Made by a program: the position numbers and the translations under genes. The notes beneath the pieces are model-generated. The model worked only from the letters and a program-made list of their open reading frames with translations, was not told the DNA's origin and ran no database searches. Shown piece by piece: positions 53,892 through 61,341 of a DNA stretch of 64,000 nucleotides (its first letter is position 1; every line of letters begins with the position of its first letter). The DNA comes from CAWBUW01 sp963792075 (GTDB lineage Bacteria > Chloroflexota > Anaerolineae > Anaerolineales > UBA4823): positions 2,294,001-2,358,000 of the forward strand of contig CAWBUW010000012.1 of assembly GCA_963792075.1 (NCBI GenBank), read 5' to 3'.

Positions 53892-54527
53892 ATGGATCCA
53901 ATCCCAAAAAGCGGTTACTATTATCCTAATAAAGCAGGCCTAATCATCATTCAATCCCTGTCCAATGTGATGGGTAAGAATGGCTTGAACGCGATTCTTA
54001 ACCTGGCCCATCTGCCTGAAATGATTGATAACTTCCCGCCCGATAACCTGGGGCGAGAGTTTGATTTCGCCGATGTGTCCGCAATCAACCAGGCGCTTGA
54101 GGAAATGTATGGCCCACGCGGCGGGCGCGGGCTGGCTTTACGTGCGGGGAGGGCGACTTTCGCCGACGTTCTGCGCAACTTTGGGGCCCTGGCCGGGGCG
54201 GGTGACCTGGCTTTCCGTGTTTTGCCTCTGCTGACCAAGATGCGCATTGGGATCCCCGCCATGGCGAAAATCTTCAGCCAGGTGAGTGACCAGTACTCTA
54301 CCGTTGAAGAGGCTGAGAACGAATTCGTTTATACGATCCACCGCTGCCCGGTGTGCTGGGGTCGCAAAGACCTGGATAAACCGGTCTGCTATGTTGCGGT
54401 TGGTTTGTTGCAAGAAGGGCTGAAGTGGCTCTCTGGTGGCAGTGAGTTTCGAGTCAATGAGTCGAAGTGCACGGCTATGGGTGATCCGACTTGCGAGTTC
54501 ATCATTCAGAAGACGCCGATCAGTTAG
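53892..54527 (+). CDS. V4R (4-vinyl reductase) domain protein
   Basis: 211 residues. The N-terminal region is helical (about 1-120), the C-terminal V4R domain reads CPVCWGRKDLDKPVCYVAVG, LLQEGLKWLSGG and VNESKCTAMGDPTCEFII. V4R domains bind small hydrophobic ligands and are seen in signalling and bacteriochlorophyll proteins; the Cys pair and final Cys may bind metal. It sits between the roadblock and response-regulator genes, so it is probably the sensor of this small pathway. Confidence 0.88.
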   Translation: MDPIPKSGYYYPNKAGLIIIQSLSNVMGKNGLNAILNLAHLPEMIDNFPPDNLGREFDFADVSAINQALEEMYGPRGGRGLALRAGRATFADVLRNFGALAGAGDLAFRVLPLLTKMRIGIPAMAKIFSQVSDQYSTVEEAENEFVYTIHRCPVCWGRKDLDKPVCYVAVGLLQEGLKWLSGGSEFRVNESKCTAMGDPTCEFIIQKTPIS

Positions 54528-54537
54528 GTGAATAACC

Positions 54538-55389
54538 GTGTCTGAAGCGAAGCCGAAAATCCTGATTGTTGAGGACGACCTGGACGTAGCAGATATGCTC
54601 AACGCCTATTTCAACGTCCAGGGATATGATGTCCGCACAGCCAACTGGGGCGAAGATGCTGTGCGGGTTAGCCAGGATGAAGCGCCAGATCTGGTGATCC
54701 TGGACATACGCCTACCTGATATCGACGGTTTTGAGGTTGCCCGGCGCTTACGCCACAACCGGAAGACCCAAGAGATCCCGATCATTTTCCTGACAGAAAA
54801 ACGCGCCCGGTCTGATCGCCTTCAGGGACTGGAACTGGGAGCGGATGACTACATCACCAAGCCTTTCGATGTACAGGAATTACGCTTGCGCGTGCGCAAT
54901 GCTTTGCGTCGTTCTGCACAAGGTTCGGTGACCAACCCGGTCACAAACCTGCCCGAGGGGGCGCTCGTTGACGAGCGGTTGTCAGAGTGTGTAGAAAAAG
55001 ACAATTGGGCATTGATGCTGATTTCGTTGATTAATCTGGATCACTTCCGCGATTTGTACGGCTTTGTGGCTTCAGATGATGTGCTGCGGGCAGTCAGCCT
55101 GATGATCAACAATGTGGTGCGTGATTTGGGCAGTCCTAATGATTTTATTGGCCAATATAACGCAAACGATTTTCTCCTTGTGACGGCTCAGGCCCCCATG
55201 CCTGTGCTCTCTGAACGAATTCAATCTCGGTTAGAGCAGTCGCTGGATTACTTCTATCCGCTAAAAGATCGTGGTAGGAAAGATATTAAGCATTACCTGG
55301 GGGTAAAAATCGGCCTCCTGGATTCGAGTCAGGGCCCGTACAAAAACCTGGCCGGTTTGAAAGAACGCCTGGCACGCAGCCTGGGCTGA
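54538..55389 (+). CDS. Response regulator with degenerate GGDEF domain
   Basis: 283 residues from a GTG at 54538 (AGGTG upstream). The receiver domain (about 8-122) is complete: acidic pair EDD, phospho-Asp in LVILDIRLPD, T in FLTEKRA and K in YITKPFD. The output domain (about 140-275) has GGDEF-like segments (LINLDHFRDLYGF, then YNANDFLLV in place of GGDEF), so it probably does not make c-di-GMP. It may bind nucleotide or serve as a docking domain. Third gene of the roadblock-V4R operon; no cognate histidine kinase is adjacent. Confidence 0.88.
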   Translation: MSEAKPKILIVEDDLDVADMLNAYFNVQGYDVRTANWGEDAVRVSQDEAPDLVILDIRLPDIDGFEVARRLRHNRKTQEIPIIFLTEKRARSDRLQGLELGADDYITKPFDVQELRLRVRNALRRSAQGSVTNPVTNLPEGALVDERLSECVEKDNWALMLISLINLDHFRDLYGFVASDDVLRAVSLMINNVVRDLGSPNDFIGQYNANDFLLVTAQAPMPVLSERIQSRLEQSLDYFYPLKDRGRKDIKHYLGVKIGLLDSSQGPYKNLAGLKERLARSLG

Positions 55390-55412
55390 TCGCTGGCTAA
55401 GGATCATCATCT

Positions 55413-55446
55413 AAAGCGGAGACCCGCTAAGGGCAGTCTCCGCTTT
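55413..55446 (+). terminator. Rho-independent terminator after the roadblock operon
   Basis: AAAGCGGAGAC pairs with GTCTCCGCTTT around a 12-base loop, 24 bp after the response-regulator stop; the sequence after the stem is ATTGTTC. It is distinct from the neighbouring palindrome at 55465. Confidence 0.7.
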
Positions 55447-55464
55447 ATTGTTCGGGATAGGGGG

Positions 55465-55512
55465 TTTGGGGGGTTGTTTTGGGCGGCTTCGCCGCCCAAA
55501 ACAACCCCCAAA
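55465..55512. repeat. Palindrome, GCRAAGC apex (pair with 27104)
   Basis: 19 bp perfect arms (GGGGGTTGTTTTGGGCGGC and complement) around TTC, extended by TTT/AAA after one extra G. The inner arms are identical to those at 27104-27150. It follows a separate, ordinary terminator by 18 bp, so termination is not its needed role here. Confidence 0.92.
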
Positions 55513-55539
55513 CAACCACCTTTTTTATAGAGTAATCGA

Positions 55540-56808
55540 ATGTCGTATATTCTCGTCAACGAAATCGTGCGCAGGAATTTCCGCCACCTGTATTGGGATA
55601 TATTCTGGTTCGGCGTACTTTCTGGCAGTACGATAACGTTTATAGCGGTCTACGCGGCGCGCCTGGGGGCTTCCAGCTTTCAGATCGGCTTGCTGTCCGC
55701 CGGGCCTGCGGCGGTCAACCTTCTTTTTACACTGCCTTCCGGGCGATGGCTGCAGCGCCGCTCTTTGTATCGCTCCAGCTTCCGTTCTTCGGTATGGCAG
55801 CGCCTGGGCTATATCATGCTGATCGCCCTGCCGTGGTTGGTTTTGAATGAGATGCAAATTTGGGGGATTATCTGGACTACCTTGATCATGAGTATCCCAG
55901 GGACCCTGCTGGTGATCGCATTCAATGCCCTCTTCGCTGAGGTAGTCCCCCCGGAATACCGCGGGGAAGTAGTGGGGAGGCGCAATGCGCTCCTGGCGAT
56001 AAGTGTTACGGTCAGCGCGCTGGTCTCGGGGCAGATCCTGGACAGGGCCGGTTTCCCGGGCAATTACCAGCTCGTGTTCTTGATCGGAACAATTGGCGCG
56101 CTGATGAGCAGCTACCACCTCAGCCGGATCCGGCCGGATCAGCCCGGACTGCCAGATACGCTCCTGCCGGAGGATGCCCTGCCCGCGCAAGCGCCGAGCG
56201 GGAAACAGCCGGAGCATTTTTGGACGTGGATCCAGCGGGAGGCGCACACCTTGATCCGGCTGGATCTGCTGGCCGGCCCTTTTGGCCTGTTCCTGCTGGC
56301 CTTTTTTATCTTCTATACGTTCCAATATTTGCCCTTCCCCTTGTTCACGCTGATGTCGGTGAACGGACTGCACCTTTCTGACAGCGCCATCAGCCTGGGC
56401 ACGGCAGTATTTAATGTGATGGTGATGTTGGGTTCGCTGCAGTTAGACAAGATCAGCCGCCGTTTCGGGCATCGCGGTGTATTGTTGATGAGCGCAGTGC
56501 TGTTTGGACATTATCCCCTGCTCTTGGGCATGGCTCAAGACGCGGTGCTGTTTTGGGTTGTATCCGTCACCGGTGGGCTGGTTTTTGCCATGTTGAGCGG
56601 CAGCTTAACGAACCGCTTAATGGAGCGCGTCCCCCAGGTCGAGCGCCCTGCGTATATGACGCTGCACAACATGGCGTTGAGCCTGGGGGTCCTGCTAGGT
56701 TCGCTGCTGGGACCGGCTCTCGGAGATTGGTTCGGCCTGCGCGAGGCTTTGTTTATTTCGGCCGGGCTGCGCCTGTTCGCGGCCGGTCTGGTCTGGCTTT
56801 GGGGTTAG
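55540..56808 (+). CDS. MFS transporter (second copy)
   Basis: 422 residues with about 12 hydrophobic segments and a central charged loop (SGKQPEHFWTWIQREAH). The TM2-TM3 loop GRWLQRRSLYRSS parallels the first MFS protein at 6.2-7.5 kb. The substrate is unknown. The stop overlaps the convergent ksgA stop by 4 bp. A palindrome lies 28 bp before the start. Confidence 0.8.
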   Translation: MSYILVNEIVRRNFRHLYWDIFWFGVLSGSTITFIAVYAARLGASSFQIGLLSAGPAAVNLLFTLPSGRWLQRRSLYRSSFRSSVWQRLGYIMLIALPWLVLNEMQIWGIIWTTLIMSIPGTLLVIAFNALFAEVVPPEYRGEVVGRRNALLAISVTVSALVSGQILDRAGFPGNYQLVFLIGTIGALMSSYHLSRIRPDQPGLPDTLLPEDALPAQAPSGKQPEHFWTWIQREAHTLIRLDLLAGPFGLFLLAFFIFYTFQYLPFPLFTLMSVNGLHLSDSAISLGTAVFNVMVMLGSLQLDKISRRFGHRGVLLMSAVLFGHYPLLLGMAQDAVLFWVVSVTGGLVFAMLSGSLTNRLMERVPQVERPAYMTLHNMALSLGVLLGSLLGPALGDWFGLREALFISAGLRLFAAGLVWLWG

Positions 56809-57659
56809 GCGCGCCTGGCGAACTCCTGGCAAAGCATCTGCCATTCATCAATGGAGAGCGTTTCGGCGCGGCGCCGGGGGTCAATCTGAGCTTGCTGCAA
56901 GAGAGTCTCTGCCTGCGCAGGCGGAATACACAATCCGGCTGAAAGGGAATTGCGCAGGGTCTTCCTCTTTTGGCTGAAACCGGCCTTGATCAGCTTGAAA
57001 AAAATATCCAACAAGCCTGGGGGGATGCGTGGCTGCTGGTATAAGTCAATGCGCACGACCGCCGAGTCCACCTGCGGAACCGGGTAAAAAGCGCCGGCCG
57101 GGATCAGCGCGGCGATATGAGGTTGGCCATACACCTGGATGGAGAGCGCCAACAGGCTCAAGTCGCCCTCCGCGGCGCAAATGCGATCGGCAACTTCCCG
57201 TTGGATGGTCAGGATCAGGCGGCGCGGGGGGAGAGTGGACTCCAGCAAGTGCCGGATGACAGCCGATGTAATGTAATAAGGAATATTGGCGACAACCTGA
57301 TACCCGCCCGGGTTCTCGCCTGGCGGGAAAAGTGTGGCGGGGTCTATTTCGAGTATGTCAGCATGGATGACTTCCACGTTGGGATGCGGCGCTAAGACCT
57401 GGTTCAGGGCTGGAAGCAACCGCCCATCTAACTCGACGGCTACGACACGATGGGCGTGTACTGCCAGGTAACGCGTCAGGTTGCCCAGTCCAGCGCCGAT
57501 TTCCAGCACACTGTCCTGGGGCTGGATTTCGGCAGCGGAAACCACTTTGTTGAGCGCGGAAGGGTCCACCAGGTAGTTCTGGCCCAGGCGCTTATCCGGC
57601 TTCAGGCCATGCTGGCGCAGCAGTTCGGGTATTTTCAATGGGGGAAGGTCGAACATCAT
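56805..57659 (-). CDS. ksgA: 16S rRNA dimethyladenosine transferase
   Basis: 284 residues, the usual length. It dimethylates A1518/A1519 of 16S rRNA in the cytoplasm. The motifs are KRLGQNYLVDPSALNKVV, the SAM site VLEIGAGLGNLTRYLA, HADILEID and the catalytic NIPYYITSAVIRHLLE. The start overlaps the 3' end of the YabE-like gene by 4 bp, and the order YabE-like then ksgA matches the arrangement in Bacillus (yabE, rnmV, ksgA), though rnmV is missing. Confidence 0.95.
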   Translation of the reverse strand: MMFDLPPLKIPELLRQHGLKPDKRLGQNYLVDPSALNKVVSAAEIQPQDSVLEIGAGLGNLTRYLAVHAHRVVAVELDGRLLPALNQVLAPHPNVEVIHADILEIDPATLFPPGENPGGYQVVANIPYYITSAVIRHLLESTLPPRRLILTIQREVADRICAAEGDLSLLALSIQVYGQPHIAALIPAGAFYPVPQVDSAVVRIDLYQQPRIPPGLLDIFFKLIKAGFSQKRKTLRNSLSAGLCIPPAQAETLLQQAQIDPRRRAETLSIDEWQMLCQEFARRA

Positions 57660-59024
57660 GGGATGATCCAGACGATGTTGTCCGGCGGGGGCCAGAGAAA
57701 GTACACGGTGACATATTCATGCCAGGCAACGTATTCTTCCGTAGGGTAAGCCAGGTCAATGATGCGGCCTTTCACGCCGCCGCCCGTATCGGCAGCCATT
57801 GCAGGGCCATAACCGGGGACATACATCTGGGTATAGAAAGGAATATAGCGCGTGTCGACCGCAGCCAGCCCTTTGCGCACTTTCAGGCCCGAGGCGGTGG
57901 TTTCTCCGCCGGTTTCACCTGGATGGTAGGAGACAGCGTACATCTGCAATGCCCGCCAGTACGTAATGGTGCCATCGGGTGTATCCAGGGTGTGCTGCAC
58001 AATCTGGGTACCGTAGCCAATGATACGGTTTTGTGGCGAACGGGCGATCCATTCCGCCTCGGTGTTGCGTGAAAGCTCCACCCCATCTTCGTAACGCAGG
58101 CGCACCCGGCGGGCGGAGAGGCCATATTCACCGGCTTGCAGGACAACCTGGTTATCGATCTCAACATCCGCAGGCCGCTTGGTAGCTGGTTTCGAAGGGC
58201 AAAGGGACCTGCTCGATGAGCACCTCTTCGCGCACGCGTACCAGGCGGATGTGCCCATCCGCCGGCAGTGGCTCGTTCTCGGGCGGTAGGGTGTAATCCA
58301 GCCCTTGTGGAGCTAACCCGGCACTGGCAAGCGCCTCGCCTACGCTGCCGGCGGCGCTGGGCAGGGTGATGGTCATGCCTTCAGAGGTGATGGTGATGGC
58401 TTGTGCCCGGCGCAGCGAAATCAGCAGCCCTCCCGAAACAGCAGCATCCAGCGCCGGGGTAATCCGATCAGATGACCGGATGGCCAGACCGTTTTGCCAG
58501 AGGGCGGCGCCTACGCTGGTTTCAGTGGTGTTCAATTTCTGAGGAGGATCTGTTACGGCAACTTCGAAGCTGACCTGGCGCTGCACTTGCAGCAAGGGTG
58601 CATGACGATCCGTGCCATAGGGGGCCAGGGGCTGGTCTGGGAGAATCACTTTGCCATCCGCCAGAAGCAGGTCGCCTGGCCGGAGGGTTATGCCTGCTTG
58701 TGCCAGCAGGTCAACCGGCACGCGGCTGGCGCTGAGGAGCACTTGCTGTTCGCCATCTGCGATAAGGACGATTTGGGCAGCGTGGGCCACGCGAAGCGTA
58801 CTCTCCCAGTCGAGCCATTGGGAGGGGGCAGGTTCGACCCGGTCGGCCGCGCTCAACGAGACACCCGACTGGCGCAGTGCATCGTTCACCGTCCAGGCAA
58901 AGGCTCGGAAAGTTGTGGATTGTCCATCTACTTCCAGGTGGATAGTTTTATAAGACCAGATCACGATCACTGCGGCCAGGATACTGGCTATACCCAGCGC
59001 AGCGACCAATGGGTGTCGTTTCAT
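57656..59024 (-). CDS. YabE-like DUF348-G5-3D domain protein with a +1 frameshift
   Basis: Two frames join into about 455 residues if one base is removed near 58175. The N-terminus has a signal-anchor (about 7-25), then two or three DUF348 domains (IHLEVDGQSTTFRAFAWTVND; FEVAVTDPPQKLNTTETSVG; ITITSEGMTITLPSAAG), a G5-type segment (VREEVLIEQVPLPFETSYQ then VEIDNQVVLQAGEYG) and a C-terminal 3D domain (TASGLKVRKGLAAVDTRYIP, AADTGGGVKGRIID). The 3D domain is the MltA-like lytic-transglycosylase fold with its three aspartates, so it probably remodels the wall, as resuscitation-promoting-factor-like proteins do. Confidence 0.85.
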
Positions 59025-59043
59025 TAACCGGATACCAGATCCT

Positions 59044-60192
59044 TTACGCGTTCAAGACCTGGCGGGCAATGATCAGGCGCTGCATCTCGCTGGTGCCTTC
59101 GCCGATGGTCATCAGCCGCGCGTCGCGGTAGGTCAGCTCAACCGGATATTCGCGGCTGTAGCCGAAGCCGCCATGGATCTGGATCGCATTGCGACAGACA
59201 CGCTCGGCCATCTCGGTGGCGAACAGCTTCCCCATGGAGGCTGCGGTTGAAAACGGCCTCCCCTGGCTTTTCAACCAGGCTGCCTGGTAAACCATCATCC
59301 GCGCCGCCTGGATTTCAGTAGCGGCATCCGCCAGCATCCATTGAATGGCCTGGTTCTCCGCGATGGGTTTGCCAAAAGTCTGGCGGTCCTTCGCATAGCG
59401 GACGGCTGCTTCGAAGGCTGACCGGGCCAGGCCGAGGGAAAGCGCCCCGATGCCGATCCGTCCGCCATCCAACACCTGCAGAGTCTGCTGCAGGCCGCGG
59501 CCTTCGACGCCGAGCAAGTTCTCGGCCGGGACGCGCACCGACTCGAAAGTCAAACCATGCGTGGGCGACCCTTTCAAGCCCATTTTCTTTTCGGCCGGGT
59601 CGATGTGTAATCCGGGTGTGCCGGTGGGAACAACGATCATGCTCAATGAATGCGAGCTTTTCTCAGCATCCGTACGGCAGAGAACGACGATGTACTCCGC
59701 GATGCTGGCGTTGGTGCACCAGGCTTTCGCCCCGTTGAGTACCCATTCGTTTCCATCTCGCTCCGCACGCGTGCGGACGCCCCCCTGCAGATCAGAGCCG
59801 GCCCCAGGCTCGGTCAGCGCCAGGGCAGACAATTTACCCTGGCCGGAAGCGACGCCGGGCAGATAGCGCTGCTTTTGAACCTCACTGCCGAAAAGTACGA
59901 CGGGCGCGGTGCCCAACCCGTTATGCGCCGCAATGGCGAGCGCGGTGCTGCCACAACCCCAGCCCAGCTCCTCGATCGCCAGCGCCGCGCTGAGGGCATC
60001 TACCCCTGAGCCGCCGTATTCTTCAGGGATGTTCAAGCCGAGCAAGCCTAAGGGTCCCATCTTGCGCACGGCTTTCCAGTTGAATTCACTGGTCTCATCG
60101 ACTTCATGCGCCATCGGTTTTACTTCGCGCGCCACAAAGTCGTGCACCGCCGCTTGCCACATCCGCTGTTCTTCAGTGAGGTCAAAGTCCAT
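59044..60192 (-). CDS. Acyl-CoA dehydrogenase
   Basis: 382 residues, typical for short/medium-chain FAD-dependent dehydrogenases. The pattern LTEEQRMWQAAVHDFVAREV opens the protein, LALTEPGAGSDLQGG is the FAD/substrate block, NGAKAWCTNASIAE follows, and IQIHGGFGYSREYPVE then IGEGTSEMQRLI carries the catalytic glutamate region. It could act on butyryl-, isovaleryl- or 2-methyl-branched CoA; the substrate is not readable. It stands alone, so its electron-transfer flavoprotein is elsewhere. Confidence 0.9.
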   Translation of the reverse strand: MDFDLTEEQRMWQAAVHDFVAREVKPMAHEVDETSEFNWKAVRKMGPLGLLGLNIPEEYGGSGVDALSAALAIEELGWGCGSTALAIAAHNGLGTAPVVLFGSEVQKQRYLPGVASGQGKLSALALTEPGAGSDLQGGVRTRAERDGNEWVLNGAKAWCTNASIAEYIVVLCRTDAEKSSHSLSMIVVPTGTPGLHIDPAEKKMGLKGSPTHGLTFESVRVPAENLLGVEGRGLQQTLQVLDGGRIGIGALSLGLARSAFEAAVRYAKDRQTFGKPIAENQAIQWMLADAATEIQAARMMVYQAAWLKSQGRPFSTAASMGKLFATEMAERVCRNAIQIHGGFGYSREYPVELTYRDARLMTIGEGTSEMQRLIIARQVLNA

Positions 60193-60230
60193 AGATTTTC
60201 CCTTTCAATTCTTCTAATGTTGGATTCGAA

Positions 60231-60320
60231 GTAACTTCTCAGCAACTTGGGGTGTGGGGTGTTTTGTGCGTGCTTCGCACGCACAAAACACCCCACACCA
60301 CCCTTTTATTGAGATGATAC
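60231..60320. mobile_element. MITE-like palindromic element, copy 2
   Basis: A 90 bp element with the same ends as copy 1 (GTAACTTCTCAGCAACTTGG at the left, TTATTGAGATGATAC at the right) and perfect 23 bp core arms around TTC (60251-60299). The loop is inverted relative to copy 1. Its right terminal repeat supplies the stop codon and last residues (VSSQ) of the C39-like protease gene on the minus strand. Confidence 0.85.
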
Positions 60321-60847
60321 GATTCGAACGAGTAAATTGCCCATGTTTTTCCACTTAATTGTAAAAGGTTCTGCCGGGACCCAATAGATTTCTTGTGTGG
60401 GATATTGGGTATTGGCAAAGCCAAAACCTTGCTCTTCATCCCATGCGATCAGAGTCATTACGTGCGCCGAGGGGGAGGGGGACGCCAGGTCCCGATGATC
60501 GGCATCAAGATGTTGCCGGCTTTAAGCAAAGCGAGCAACTTATTGATTGGGGTAAAAAGGGACCAGGAAGCTTTGAGATCGTGCCGGAGGAAAACATCCA
60601 CCATGCCCCAGGGGAAAGTGGCAGAATTGGGCAGGCGGCGTACCACCGGGATAATACCCCGCCAGGCAACCTGGTTCAAATCATCGGCTAATTTACCGCC
60701 ATCCAATTGGGTGTGGCACAGCGTGTTCACGACCACAGCGGTCGTGAAAGGCCCGCAGTTGTTGGTGTTACCCTGGCATTGCAGGTTCGATAGTATTGCC
60801 GGGGCATAGGGGGATACAATGCGTTTCAGATCCGGAGGTTGGTTCAT
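60306..60847 (-). CDS. C39-like papain-fold cysteine protease with a -1 frameshift
   Basis: Two frames on the minus strand join into about 180 residues if one C is added to the C-run near 60477. The first piece has the nucleophile block QGNTNNCGPFTTAVVVNT, the second the general base SAHVMTLIAWDEE with WV and NTQYP following, in the Cys...His order of papain-like and C39 folds. No signal peptide is seen, so an intracellular cysteine protease or transglutaminase-like enzyme is suggested. Its last four codons and stop lie inside the MITE-like element. Function unknown. Confidence 0.65.
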
Positions 60848-60902
60848 AAGATCCTCTGAGATACGAATGTGCTGTTAAATATTATTATACCGGATTTGCG
60901 GC

Positions 60903-61271
60903 TCACGCAAAGCGGAAGGAGGGGTAGATCAAAATGAGATAGCTGGCTGTATTCGCCAGAAAGGCGCAGAGCCAGTTGAGACGATGGGCGTCGGGTTTGA
61001 TCCGGTTCAAAACCAGGCCCTCGATCAGGATCGAGAGCACCCAGGCCAGGGCAAGGCTCTGCACTCCCCAGGTGCGGGCCATGGCCAACAAGGGGGAAGT
61101 CAGGATAGCGGAGATGATATTGGCCAGGAGCGAAGCGCTCCAGGCGGCGCGCAGGTTGCCCCAGTGCAGCAGTTGGAGCACCACGCTTTCGATGAGCACC
61201 ATGAGCAATAAGACCAGCAGCAACAAGACTGCAATCAAGATGTAAAAGCCCGGCTGAAGAGAAGTGGTCAA
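60903..61271 (-). CDS. Small integral membrane protein, unknown function
   Basis: 122 residues from a TTG at 61271 with AGGAG six bases upstream; a longer frame to 61523 would overlap the GH3 gene and has no protein-like character. Three or four hydrophobic segments (FYILIAVLLLLVLLLMVLIE, WSASLLANIISAILTSPLLA, WVLSILIEGLVLNRI, LCAFLANTASYLILIYPS). No family recognised. Confidence 0.6.
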   Translation of the reverse strand: MTTSLQPGFYILIAVLLLLVLLLMVLIESVVLQLLHWGNLRAAWSASLLANIISAILTSPLLAMARTWGVQSLALAWVLSILIEGLVLNRIKPDAHRLNWLCAFLANTASYLILIYPSFRFA

Positions 61272-61341
61272 GGGAAGCTCCTGGGTACCTGGCAGGAAAA
61301 TTGGGACTGCGGGGTGGTTTGTGCTTCCGTGGAATGAAAGC

